DNA of 58,638 nucleotides from Salinadaptatus halalkaliphilus (GTDB lineage Archaea > Halobacteriota > Halobacteria > Halobacteriales > Natrialbaceae): the NCBI RefSeq assembly GCF_006543045.1, contig NZ_RBZW01000028.1:1-58638 (forward strand). The letters run 5' to 3'. The notes beneath the pieces were generated by a model. That model saw nothing but the letters and a program-made list of their open reading frames with translations. It had not been told where the DNA came from and ran no database searches. Each line of letters begins with the position of its first letter. Positions within the stretch are counted from its first letter, which is position 1. Shown here in pieces: positions 44,414-53,249 of the stretch. A program made the translations under genes and the position numbers.

Positions 44414-45145
44414 TCAGTCGCTCTCGACCGGTTCTACGCTCCGTGCTCCTGCACGTAACACGTCGCCCTGTGCCTCAGTCAGCAGTCGCACGAACTGACC
44501 AGCGTTCGTCACGAGCTTGTTCTCCGCCTTCCGCAGATGTTCTTCGAAGGTCGCCCGCGCGACAGTCGTCCCCTCGGCGAGTTCGGTGATCGACGCGCCT
44601 CGTGGCTGATCGTAGTAGCCCGCGTCCAGCGCGATCCGCAATGCCTCGAGCTGGCGCTCGGTGAGCCCATCGAACAGTCGATCGACCGAGAACAGCGAAC
44701 TGTGGGGAACGTGCTGTTCCTCGATCGAGGTCTTCGAAAGGACGTCGATTTCCCGGTCCTCGTCGAGCTCGGCAAGCAGTGCGGTTACATCACCCTCGTC
44801 GAAACCGATCACTGAATAATGTTCCCAGCCGTTGCGGTACACTGTTGGCGGCAGGTGCACGCAGTTGTGGCGCTCGAACTTTCGGACGATTGACTCCTCG
44901 ATGGGGCAGGAACACGACTGGACGATCACGTTTAGGTCCGAACCATCGATCGACGTGTGGAGGATCGTCCCGAGTTCGTCGATCTCCTCGAGTAAGTCGC
45001 CGTCGTCGGCGTCCGGGGCGCTGATCTCGAGGACCTGACAGTCCTGGAGGTACCACTCCCGGATCGACACTCCCGGGAACTTCTCCGAGACCTCCCGGTA
45101 GGGGCACTCGTGGCGGAGCTTGAACGAGACTTCGTGCATTCCCAT
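44414..45145 (-). CDS. HTH_10 regulator with cysteine-rich sensor domain
   Basis: Regulator of 243 residues. The C-terminal HTH_10 (bacterio-opsin activator type) domain covers about 170-225: LTERQLEALRIALDAGYYDQ, then a recognition helix in TVARATFEEHLRKAENKL. The N-terminal half has Cys in HECPYREV, LQDCQVLE, and QSCSCPIEES, which could sense reactive sulfur or redox state. It sits beside a cupin and a rhodanese-MBL gene and has the same palindrome in its promoter, so it is the likely controller of this cluster. The second Met (45139) is an alternative start. Confidence 0.85.
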   Translation of the reverse strand: MGMHEVSFKLRHECPYREVSEKFPGVSIREWYLQDCQVLEISAPDADDGDLLEEIDELGTILHTSIDGSDLNVIVQSCSCPIEESIVRKFERHNCVHLPPTVYRNGWEHYSVIGFDEGDVTALLAELDEDREIDVLSKTSIEEQHVPHSSLFSVDRLFDGLTERQLEALRIALDAGYYDQPRGASITELAEGTTVARATFEEHLRKAENKLVTNAGQFVRLLTEAQGDVLRAGARSVEPVESD

Positions 45146-45177
45146 AGTAGTGTAACGGCTCCGGAAGCAATAGTGTT

Positions 45178-45193
45178 GCCGGTTATAACCGGC
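45178..45193. promoter_or_regulatory. Perfect 16-bp palindrome over the TATA box, copy 1
   Basis: GCCGGTTATAACCGGC lies 33 bp before the HTH_10 regulator gene. Its centre TTATAA can serve as the TATA box, so a bound regulator would block or control transcription. The same motif is present before the cupin and rhodanese genes. Confidence 0.65.
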
Positions 45194-45199
45194 TTTCGA

Positions 45200-45577
45200 T
45201 CAACCAAGAAAGGCGTCGGTGACCCATCGGGAGGAGTCGTCCGTCTCGAGCGACGCCGACGCACTGACGAGGACGAACATGCTCTCTCCGTCGCCATTAA
45301 TGATCTGGCGGGTCGATTCCGGGGGGATCCAGACTGCATCGCCAGCTTCTACCTCGACGGTCTCGTCGCCGACGACGACCGTCGCCTCACCCTTGATCAG
45401 GACGTACACTTCCTCGTGACCGTCCTCACGGTGGTCGTGTGGTTCGCTGCACCAGCCTGGCTCACACCGGACGATCGTGACCCCAACGTTCCGACACTCG
45501 AGTGGCTCCCGAAGGTGGTGCATGCCCCCTAGGACTGTCTCGACGGCATCGTAGTTCGTGTGCATGTAGTTCCCCAT
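45200..45577 (-). CDS. Cupin-domain protein
   Basis: Single beta-barrel cupin of 125 residues. Cupin motif 1 includes EPHDHREDGHEEVYVLIKGE with likely metal ligands His, His and Glu; motif 2 lies around GDAVWIPPESTRQIIN. It could be a small dioxygenase or a binding protein. ATG 45577 places the start about 42 bp from the divergent palindrome-TATA at 45613. It lies between the regulator and the sulfur-related gene and points toward the regulator. Confidence 0.87.
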   Translation of the reverse strand: MGNYMHTNYDAVETVLGGMHHLREPLECRNVGVTIVRCEPGWCSEPHDHREDGHEEVYVLIKGEATVVVGDETVEVEAGDAVWIPPESTRQIINGDGESMFVLVSASASLETDDSSRWVTDAFLG

Positions 45578-45612
45578 GTTTCCACCGTCGGTCCCCAGCG
45601 GAATATCTCGAG

Positions 45613-45630
45613 TGCCGGTTATAACTGGCA
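45613..45630. promoter_or_regulatory. Palindrome over divergent TATA box, copy 2
   Basis: TGCCGGTTATAACTGGCA differs from the copy at 45178 by one base within the core. The symmetric TTATAA is placed to serve both the minus-strand cupin (start 45577) and the plus-strand rhodanese-MBL gene (start 45667), so one site could control both. Confidence 0.65.
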
Positions 45631-45666
45631 TTGGGGATATGTCCCTACTCTCCCTACGGGATATTG

Positions 45667-46779
45667 ATGTCAGAGATTGCGCCGGAAACCGTTGCACAGC
45701 GACTCGAGGGAGGAGACGACGACTTCACGCTCGTCGACATTCGGCGGGAGGCCGACTTCGAGGAGTGGCACGTCCCGGGAAGCGAGAACGTTGACGTCTA
45801 CGAGGAACTGAAAGACGACCCCGACGCGGCAGCCGAGGTGCTCTCCGACCTGCCAGAGAACGGTGAGATCGTCACCGTCTGTGGGGCGGGCGTGCTTGCC
45901 GCCGACGCGGCGGAACTGCTCCAGGAGCAGGGATACGACGCTAAGACTCTCGAGAACGGCATGAACGGCTGGGCACGCGTCCACCGCATGGCTTCCCTCG
46001 AGGTCAACCTCGACGGGGAGTTGATCCAGGTTGCCCGCCCTGGAACGGGCTGTCTCTCTCACGTCCTGATCACCGAGGGGGAGGCCGCCATCTTCGAATC
46101 CTCCCAGTACACCGCGGAGTACGAAGCGGTCCTCGAGGAGTACGACGCCGACCTAGCAGGCGTCTTCGACACCCACGCCCACGCGGACCACGTCTCCGGT
46201 GGGAAGAACCTCGCCGAGGCCCACAGTGCACCGTACTACCTACACCCGGCCGACGACGACGGTATCGACGCGACGCACGTCGAGGACGGGGACGTTATCG
46301 AGGTCGGTGCCGTCGAGATCGAAGTGATCCACACACCCGGTCACAGTCCGGGCAGCGTCTCCTACGCCGTCGAGGAAGAGGCACTCCTGACCGGTGACAC
46401 GCTCTTTCACGACAGCGTCGGGCGCGTCGAACTCGGCGTCGATGCCGGCCTCGAGGAGACCAGCATTGAGGACAACGCCGAGACCCTCTACGAGAGCTTA
46501 GAGCGCCTGCGTGAGCGCGACGGTAACCCACTCGTGTTGCCGGCCCACGACCCCGGCTCGCCACAGCCACCTGTGGCCGCGAGTCTGAACGAGGTCAAGC
46601 AGCGCAACGAGGCGTTCGTCCAGGATCGGGAGACGCTAGTCGCGGCGCTGTCGGCCGACGTGCCTAAGCAGCCGCCGAACTTCGAGCGCATCAAGCTCAC
46701 GAACGTCGGCACCGAGGAAATCTCGGATGAAGAAGCGGACGAACTCGAACTCGGCCCGAACCGTTGTGCAGCCGAATAA
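45667..46779 (+). CDS. Rhodanese-metallo-beta-lactamase fusion (persulfide dioxygenase-like)
   Basis: Protein of 370 residues. The N-terminal rhodanese domain has its active-site Cys at C72 (VTVCGAGVLA). The C-terminal metallo-beta-lactamase domain carries HAHADH (170-175), HTPGHSPGS and TGDTLF, plus a final metal-site His in LPAHDPG. The order rhodanese then MBL is the reverse of CstB-type persulfide dioxygenases, but the MBL part resembles ETHE1/CstB. It likely handles persulfides or thiosulfate in sulfur detoxification. The MFS gene follows 3 bp later. Confidence 0.85.
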   Translation: MSEIAPETVAQRLEGGDDDFTLVDIRREADFEEWHVPGSENVDVYEELKDDPDAAAEVLSDLPENGEIVTVCGAGVLAADAAELLQEQGYDAKTLENGMNGWARVHRMASLEVNLDGELIQVARPGTGCLSHVLITEGEAAIFESSQYTAEYEAVLEEYDADLAGVFDTHAHADHVSGGKNLAEAHSAPYYLHPADDDGIDATHVEDGDVIEVGAVEIEVIHTPGHSPGSVSYAVEEEALLTGDTLFHDSVGRVELGVDAGLEETSIEDNAETLYESLERLRERDGNPLVLPAHDPGSPQPPVAASLNEVKQRNEAFVQDRETLVAALSADVPKQPPNFERIKLTNVGTEEISDEEADELELGPNRCAAE

Positions 46780-46782
46780 TCC

Positions 46783-48093
46783 ATGAGCGGCGAGTACGCA
46801 CAGGGAATTCGTCGAAACTGGCGGCAGTTCCTCCTGCAAATTCTGACGGTCTTCGCCGTCGGGCTCACGATGGGCTCCCAGCGCAACGTGGTGCCCATCA
46901 TGGGCGAGGAGACCTTCGGCGTCGAGTCGCTGCTGGTCATCGGTTCGTTCGTCGTGAGCTTCGGAATCGTCAAGGCCGTCCTCAACCTCTACTCGGGGAA
47001 ATGGGCCGACGCCTACGGCCGCAAGCCGATCCTGATCGCGGGCTGGATCGCCGCGCTCCCGATCCCCTTCATCCTCATCTTCGCGCCGTCCTGGAGTTGG
47101 ATCGCCGTCGGGAACGTCCTGCTCGGGATCAACCAGGGAGTCGCATGGAGTATGAGTATGATCTCGAAGATCGAACTTGCCGGCCCCGATCAGCGCGGGC
47201 TCGCCGCGGGGCTCGACGAGGCCTTCGGCTACACCGGCGTCGCCGCCGGCGCGTGGCTAACGGGCGTGATCGCCGCCCAGTACAGCCTCCGGCCGGAGCC
47301 GTTCTACTTCCTTGCGGCGGTGATCGTCGTCGCCTTGCTCATTGCGATCGTCCTGATCGAGGAGACCCTCCCCTACGCGAAAGCGGAAGCGGAAGGACTC
47401 GACGACGACAGTGTCGAAGCTGACGGTGGGAAAAACGAGGCTGACCTCTCGTTTACCGAGATCGTCAAGCGTGCCACATACAAGGACCGAACGCTGCTCA
47501 CGGCGGCACAGGCGGGCCACGTCGAGAACTTCGTCGACACGCTCGTCTGGATCGCTTTCCCCCTGTTCCTCGTCGCTCAGGGCTTAGACATCGCCCAGGT
47601 CGGGGTCGTCGTCGGTGTCCACAGCGCCGCGTACTTCCTGCAGGTCTACACTGGCAAGCTCGGTGATCGGGTGGGACGCAAACCCCCAATCGTCGCCGGC
47701 TTCTTTCTCGCCGGCGCGGGCATCCTCGGGATGGTACTCGTCGAGGGGTACTACCTCTGGATTCTCTTCTCGGCGCTGTCAGGCGTCGGGATGGCGCTTC
47801 ACTATCCCAACCTGATCGCGGTCGCAAGCGACGCCGCTCACCCGCTGTGGCGCTCGACCGGCCTGGGCGTCTACCGGCTCTGGCGGGACCTCGGCTACGC
47901 CGTTGGTGCCGTCCTCATCGGCCTCTCCGTCGACTTACTCTCGCTCGAGGCTGCCTTCTATGGCACCGCCATCGCGATGTTCCTCTCCGGTGGTCTAGTC
48001 GTGGTCTGGATGGAAGAGACCCACCCCGACTTCGGCACCCACGAACCGCCGGCGGTGGATCTCGAGAGAACCGAGGAGGTTACCCAGGACTGA
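46783..48093 (+). CDS. Major facilitator superfamily transporter
   Basis: Polytopic protein of 436 residues, about 12 helices. Motif A appears as GKWADAYGRKPI after helix 2 and again as GKLGDRVGRKPP in the second half. A charged central loop is present. It is only 3 bp behind the rhodanese-MBL gene, so they form one operon; export or uptake of a sulfur compound is inferred from this context only. Confidence 0.88.
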   Translation: MSGEYAQGIRRNWRQFLLQILTVFAVGLTMGSQRNVVPIMGEETFGVESLLVIGSFVVSFGIVKAVLNLYSGKWADAYGRKPILIAGWIAALPIPFILIFAPSWSWIAVGNVLLGINQGVAWSMSMISKIELAGPDQRGLAAGLDEAFGYTGVAAGAWLTGVIAAQYSLRPEPFYFLAAVIVVALLIAIVLIEETLPYAKAEAEGLDDDSVEADGGKNEADLSFTEIVKRATYKDRTLLTAAQAGHVENFVDTLVWIAFPLFLVAQGLDIAQVGVVVGVHSAAYFLQVYTGKLGDRVGRKPPIVAGFFLAGAGILGMVLVEGYYLWILFSALSGVGMALHYPNLIAVASDAAHPLWRSTGLGVYRLWRDLGYAVGAVLIGLSVDLLSLEAAFYGTAIAMFLSGGLVVVWMEETHPDFGTHEPPAVDLERTEEVTQD

Positions 48094-48967
48094 CCATTTC
48101 GAAATACCCTACTGCCTGATACGGATTACTGTACCGATGTCCCGGCCCAGCCGCCGCCCGGGTCGCGGCTGGACCGGAACTGACGGACAGGAAACCGTAT
48201 GCGGTCTAACTGCTGGTCCGTCTCTTGCCGTCCGGCTGCAGCTCGTTGACGGCAAGCCAGAACTTTCTCCTATAGTAGCCACTACAAGAGAGCTTATCAT
48301 AGAACCCCTCTCGTGGGTTCCGTCGGTGGGTAGTGCAGGTGAGCGACGTATCGCACTGGAGTCTGATCCACACGTCAACTGGTGAAAATAGCGTACAACA
48401 TCCAGAGAGTCATCCGTTTAGACTACTCTCGCTACATCCGAGACGAGTGAATCTGAATCCTGTTCGTTAATCGTGGCAACATAGCCTCGTGTATCGGAGC
48501 CGGCTATCCGCAGCTTCCGGCTTCAACGACAGAGTAGCCACCATCCGAGAGTGGATCAACTATCACGAAAACGAGCATGGCAGCCAGCCCGCGGTCACCG
48601 TAGCCGTACCGATCACCGTGTCGGCGAGGATAAGCAGTTCGTCACCCGCCCTCGCAGAGAGCAGCGTCGAGAGTACACCCGTGGGACCGACAGCACGGTC
48701 TCGCACGCCAACCTGTATTAATATCATCTCTTCTATGGTGGTTCATCGACTCCGGCACGAACTCTGTCCGTGCGCCAAAGTGTTTGCTGGTTGGTGGTTT
48801 GTAGAAAGCCAAACTCCGAATCTCTGCCACCGGGGTCCGGCAACTTCCATATAGCGCTTAGAGCTTTATTCGAGAGGAGACGACAGTCTTCGATACACGC
48901 TCGAAACAGACGTTCAGACCTTCTAACGTCCGTCCTCTTTTAATACACCTCGAGTCGTAGGCGTCGT
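48094..48967. other. Gene-free region of about 870 bp
   Basis: It contains repeat F at its left end and the TTTTAATAC promoter of the next gene at about 48934. Frames within it translate to basic or mixed sequence unlike halophilic proteins, and I see no recognisable gene. It may be decayed DNA. Confidence 0.5.
48117..48202 (-). repeat. Dispersed palindromic repeat, copy F
   Basis: Near-consensus: TGATACGGATTACTGTACCG at the left, GACGGACAGGAAACCGTATG at the right. The inner stem CCGGCCCAGCCGC pairs with GCGGCTGGACCGG with one mismatch. It lies 24 bp after the MFS stop codon, so here it does not supply a stop. Confidence 0.9.
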
Positions 48968-49264
48968 ATGGCCACGAGCGAACGCCCACGACTCGGGTTC
49001 GGCACGACAGTCTACACGGACGACGGCAAACCGATCGGTCAGGTTCGCGGGTTCGACGAGGACGGCGTCTACATCACGTTCCGTGATGGATTCGAGGGGA
49101 TGAGCGTCGAGCACGTCCGTTCGGGCCACGAGTTCGGCGAGGCCCACCTGATGTGGCGCTGTCTCGAGTGCGGCGAGATGGACAAGCTCGAGGACCAACT
49201 GCCCGAGACGTGTCCCTCCTGTGGCACCGACCGGGAAAACCTGTACTACTGGACCGAAGACTGA
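48968..49264 (+). CDS. Small zinc-ribbon protein (DUF7130 type)
   Basis: Protein of 98 residues. An N-terminal beta barrel-like part (VYTDDGKPIGQVRGFDEDGV) is followed by a rubredoxin-like metal knuckle pair C65-x2-C68 and C82-x2-C85 (CLECGEMD and CPSCGTDR). It is conserved in haloarchaea with unknown function. A TTTTAATAC box lies about 30 bp upstream. Confidence 0.75.
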   Translation: MATSERPRLGFGTTVYTDDGKPIGQVRGFDEDGVYITFRDGFEGMSVEHVRSGHEFGEAHLMWRCLECGEMDKLEDQLPETCPSCGTDRENLYYWTED

Positions 49265-49330
49265 TAACGGGTCACGAGCCGTGACTCGGCGACGGGAATC
49301 GTTTTTGTCACACCGCACCCACCGTGAGCT

Positions 49331-50236
49331 ATGGAGGTCGTCGTCTTCGGCGCCGGCAGTCTCGGCAGCCTCGTCGGCGCTGTGCTCGCACGCGAGTCGA
49401 TCCACGACATCACGCTCGTCGGCCGTCAGCCCCACGTCGAGGCAATTCGGGAGACGGGACTTCGACTCGAGGGTGAACTCGAAGCCCACGTCCAACCCCG
49501 GGCGACGACCGACGGCCGGGACCTCGAGGGCGATCTCGCGGTCGTCACCGTGAAAGCGAGCGACACCGCAGTGGCGGCCGAGGCGCTCGCGACGGGGTCG
49601 TTCGACGCGGCACTGTCCCTGCAAAACGGGATGGGAAACGAGGAGACACTGGCCGAGACACTCGAGGCGACGGTACTCGCGGGGACGGCCTCCTACGGCG
49701 CGATCTATCGTCAGCCAGGCGTCGTCACCTGTACGGGCTTAGGCGAGATCGTTCTGGGCGCTCGAGACGGGGGTTCGTCGGCGCTTGCCGAGCGCGTCGG
49801 CGAGGCGTTCACAGCGACTGGACTCGAGACGATCGTCGTCGACGATATGCCGCGGCGACTCTGGGAGAAACTCGCGGTCAACGCCGGAATCAACCCGGTG
49901 ACCGCACTCGCAGACGTCGACAACGGGGCCGTGCTCGAGGCGCCCACTGCCGAGATCGCGCGGGCGGCAACCCGTGAGACGGCCCGCGTCGCTCGAGCCT
50001 GTGGCATCTCGCTCTCCGATCAGGAAGCGCTGGCGGCGATGGAGACGGTCGCCGCGGAGACGGCGGCGAATACGTCCTCGATGCGCCAGGACGTTCGGGC
50101 TGGCCGCCGAACCGAGATCGACGCGATCAACGGCTACGTGGTAACTCGAGCGGCGGAAACGGGGCTCGAGGTCCCGACGAATCGGCTGTTGAGGGCGCTA
50201 GTTCGAACGTGGGAACGCGGACTCGGCCACCGATAG
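49331..50236 (+). CDS. 2-dehydropantoate 2-reductase-like protein (ApbA/PanE)
   Basis: NADP-binding dehydrogenase of 301 residues. The Rossmann motif GAGSLGSLVG (7-16) opens the protein. LQNGMGNEE and RLWEKLAVNAGINPVTAL contain the Asn and Lys of the active site, and SMRQDVRAGRRTEIDAINGY is the C-terminal hallmark with the catalytic Glu. It likely reduces ketopantoate to pantoate for coenzyme A synthesis. The start ATG has a TTTTTG box about 28 bp before it. Confidence 0.9.
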   Translation: MEVVVFGAGSLGSLVGAVLARESIHDITLVGRQPHVEAIRETGLRLEGELEAHVQPRATTDGRDLEGDLAVVTVKASDTAVAAEALATGSFDAALSLQNGMGNEETLAETLEATVLAGTASYGAIYRQPGVVTCTGLGEIVLGARDGGSSALAERVGEAFTATGLETIVVDDMPRRLWEKLAVNAGINPVTALADVDNGAVLEAPTAEIARAATRETARVARACGISLSDQEALAAMETVAAETAANTSSMRQDVRAGRRTEIDAINGYVVTRAAETGLEVPTNRLLRALVRTWERGLGHR

Positions 50237-50656
50237 CGAGTCGGAGTCAGCGACTCGAACCTCGTGGCCGCCGCTGTTGGCCAGGTGCCAATTTCATCGA
50301 TGCAGCCGTACGAGAGCGACGAGCCGAACGAATCGATACCCGACTTCGCCGACAGAATAAATCATATTTCGATATACAGAATAGTGTCCTCGGCACCACC
50401 AGTGGTCGTGTGTTTGGGACGGTACTCATTATCTCTCTTCACGGTCAGCGGCGGTCGCCTGCAGTTGCGGTTGCGGTTTCAGTACCGAACTTTGTGAGGT
50501 ACTGAGAGTAGCTCTTTATCCAGAAATGCGGTCTCAGGAACTCGAGGCAACGCACGTAGAACAGCAATATACCCTCATATTCAACCCCGCCCACGGTGGG
50601 ACGGAGAATCCGCCTTGCTACCTAGTTTGAAGTGAAAACGGTTTCACATACCAGTA
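50237..50656. other. Intergenic region before the 7TM histidine kinase
   Basis: About 420 bp without a gene. An inverted repeat GTGAAAACGGTTTCAC (50632-50647) lies 10 bp before the kinase ATG and could bind a regulator. A hairpin CCCGCCCACGGTGGG near 50587 looks faintly like an IS200/IS605 end, but no transposase is near. Confidence 0.4.
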
Positions 50657-53242
50657 ATGACACCGTCCCCGGTCGTCGTGTCGGCACTGATCGAAGTGGC
50701 GATCGGGATGATTGCTGCTGTTGTTGCCATCATTGCCTGGCAACACCGTCGGATACGAGCCAGTCGCCCCCTTGTTGTTATGGCGGTTGGAACCTGTCTA
50801 TACGCCCTCTCGGCTGCAGCGTCATCGTTTGTCACAGATCCGGTCTGGTGGCGGTTGGGTAACAACATCCGGTACCCACTCGGGGCAGCGATCGCAGTCG
50901 GCTCGTTTTTCGTCATGGTAGCGTTCAGCGAACGAGATCAATTACAGAACAGATGGATTCGGGCACTTCTCGCGGGCTTTGTCGTGGTCAATTTCGTCGT
51001 CGCGATGACCGATCCGCTTCACAACCAGTTCATCACCGCCCAGCAACTGGTCGATGGCGTGGTCGTCGGGACGGCCGGGCCGCTGTTCTGGGTGCATACG
51101 ATCACCTCCCTCGGAATCGTCTTCCTGGCCACCGGCCTCTGTCTCGGGACGTTTCTCACCTCGAGTGGGATCCATCGCAAACAGTCCTTGTCGATCCTCT
51201 CGGCGTTCGGTGTCGGTATCGTCGGATTCGCCTGGCAGTCGATCGCACCCGTACACCCTGCTCTCGATCTGGCAGCTGTTGGCATGCTCGGCTGGTGTGG
51301 CATCATACTGTGGGGCATCTTCGCCGCCGACTTCTTCGATATCGTTCCTGTCGGTCGGGAGCGTGTCGTCGAACGCATCGACGACCCAGTCGTCATCCTG
51401 GACGGGAACGATCGCGTCCTCGACAGCAATCCGGCTGCCCGACGACTGGCGACGTCGTCATCTGAGTGGCATGGGATGCCGGTTTCGGAGTTTTTCGAAT
51501 CCTCTCCGGAACTGGCCGACCGGGTCACCGCTAGGACGCCCGGCGAAATCACGCTCGAACAGTCCGGAACGACACGTCGGTTCGATGTAACGATTTCCCC
51601 ACTCGACACCGGCCATACGGACCCGGGAGACCGAAAGCAGCAATCAGAGTCCGCTGTCGTCATTTTACGGGATGTGACCGCCCAGTTCACCTATCAGCGT
51701 GAGCTCGAGCGGAGCCGTGAACGATATCGGTCGCTGTTCGAGAACAGCCCGCTCGTTCTGTGGGAACAGGATCTCTCGAAGACGATCGAGCGAGCACGGA
51801 CGATCGCTGCGGATACAGACGACCTTGCTGCGTACCTCGAGGAACATCCAGAACAACACCGAGAGCTAGTAGAGACCGTCGAGATACTCGACGTCAACGA
51901 GGTCGCCGTCGAGGCCTATGACGCGGAGTCGAAGAGCGAGCTCGTCGACCGAATGGGCGAGTTGTTCACCGACGAGGCGTTGGCCACGAGCAGACACATG
52001 CTCGAGGAACTGATCGATGGCGACCGACACTTCCGGGCAGAGACCACCTACCGGACACTCGACGGGGACACGAGACACGAACTCATCGAGGTGTTCGTTC
52101 CGGAACCATACGTTGCGGACTGTTCGCGGGTGCTCGTGGCTGGAGCAGATATTACGGTCCAGAAAGAACGCGAGACAGAACTCCGGTATCAGACGGCGCT
52201 GTTCGAGGCACTCAACGAGTCGACGAACGTCGGCGTTCTCGTCACCAACACCGACCGCGAAATCCTCTGGTACAACGACCGATTCCGCGAACTGTGGGGC
52301 ATTCCGGAGGAAATCCTCGCCGCCGGGAGGGATCGGGACGCCGTCGAGTACGTCCTGGACTCCCTCGCCGATCCGGATCGGTTCGTCGCGGCGACCGAGG
52401 ACCTGCACAGGCCGCCGTTCGAGCCACTGGAGATGGAACTTCGGCTACTGGATGGTCGCTGGTTCGAGCGATATACCGCTCCGGTCACCGACGACGACGG
52501 CACGCGGTACGGGCTATTGACGCTCACCCGCGATATCACCGAACGGAAGCGCTACGAGAGGCGAATCGAGTCACAAAATCGGCGGCTCGAACGACTGGCG
52601 AAGGTGATCTCGCACGATCTGAAGACACCGCTTTCGACGGCAGAAAATCACCTGAAACTACTCGAGATCGAACTGGCGGATCCAGCGGCGCCGGTCGAGC
52701 AGTCACTGAGAGACCTGGAGCGGACCCACGAGCGCCTTCGTCGGTTCACCGATCACCTGCCGCGGCTGGCCCGGGAGACGACGAACGTCCACGAGTCGAC
52801 CGACTGTTCGCTGAGACGCCTTGTAACCGATGCCTGGGAGGTCGTCGACACGGGGTCGCTGGAACTGACAGTTGCGGAGGACCGACGACTGGATGGCGAT
52901 CCCCGGCGGCTCCAGCAATTGTTCGAGAATCTCTTCTCGAACGTCGTCGAACACGCCGTTGACGGCGTTGCGCCCGCGGACACGGCGACGACGGTTCGTG
53001 TCGAGGCCCTTGATACTGGATTTGCGGTCGAAGACGATGGACCAGGTGTGAGCGCGGGCAACGAGGTCTTCGAGTACGGGATGAGTACTGGTGATGGCTC
53101 GGGCATCGGTCTCGCAATCTGCCGGAGTATCGTCGAAGCCCACGGCTGGTCGGTCAAAGCTGTCGACGGCGACGACGGCGGTGCGCGCTTCGTCGTGACG
53201 ACCGTCGAGGACATCGAACTGGACGAGACGGACTCGTCCTGA
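50657..53242 (+). CDS. Membrane histidine kinase with 7TM sensor and PAS domains
   Basis: Sensor kinase of 861 residues. Residues about 1-230 form a seven-helix 7TMR-type sensor (histidine kinase N-terminal 7TM). Three PAS-like domains follow (about 240-350, 365-520, 530-650). The HisKA helix has the phosphoacceptor His in AKVISHDLKTPLS, and the HATPase domain has LFENLFSNVVEHA, DDGPGV and GSGIGLAI. It is convergent with a response-regulator-type gene 7 bp away, which could be its partner, although convergent pairs are unusual. Confidence 0.9.
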   Translation: MTPSPVVVSALIEVAIGMIAAVVAIIAWQHRRIRASRPLVVMAVGTCLYALSAAASSFVTDPVWWRLGNNIRYPLGAAIAVGSFFVMVAFSERDQLQNRWIRALLAGFVVVNFVVAMTDPLHNQFITAQQLVDGVVVGTAGPLFWVHTITSLGIVFLATGLCLGTFLTSSGIHRKQSLSILSAFGVGIVGFAWQSIAPVHPALDLAAVGMLGWCGIILWGIFAADFFDIVPVGRERVVERIDDPVVILDGNDRVLDSNPAARRLATSSSEWHGMPVSEFFESSPELADRVTARTPGEITLEQSGTTRRFDVTISPLDTGHTDPGDRKQQSESAVVILRDVTAQFTYQRELERSRERYRSLFENSPLVLWEQDLSKTIERARTIAADTDDLAAYLEEHPEQHRELVETVEILDVNEVAVEAYDAESKSELVDRMGELFTDEALATSRHMLEELIDGDRHFRAETTYRTLDGDTRHELIEVFVPEPYVADCSRVLVAGADITVQKERETELRYQTALFEALNESTNVGVLVTNTDREILWYNDRFRELWGIPEEILAAGRDRDAVEYVLDSLADPDRFVAATEDLHRPPFEPLEMELRLLDGRWFERYTAPVTDDDGTRYGLLTLTRDITERKRYERRIESQNRRLERLAKVISHDLKTPLSTAENHLKLLEIELADPAAPVEQSLRDLERTHERLRRFTDHLPRLARETTNVHESTDCSLRRLVTDAWEVVDTGSLELTVAEDRRLDGDPRRLQQLFENLFSNVVEHAVDGVAPADTATTVRVEALDTGFAVEDDGPGVSAGNEVFEYGMSTGDGSGIGLAICRSIVEAHGWSVKAVDGDDGGARFVVTTVEDIELDETDSS

Positions 53243-53249
53243 CTATCGA

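Noticed and set aside
44405-44420. TGATACG at the stop of the HTH_10 regulator gene
   Set aside because: Only seven bases match the repeat terminus and no palindrome follows; chance cannot be excluded.
48489-48854. 121-codon open frame in the 48-kb gap
   Set aside because: Composition is unlike halophilic proteins and no domain is recognisable; overlapping frames are equally long.
50583-50620. Hairpin CCCGCCCACGGTGGG resembling an IS200/IS605 end
   Set aside because: Only one short hairpin, no tnpA or tnpB remnant and no second end; too weak to call a mobile element.
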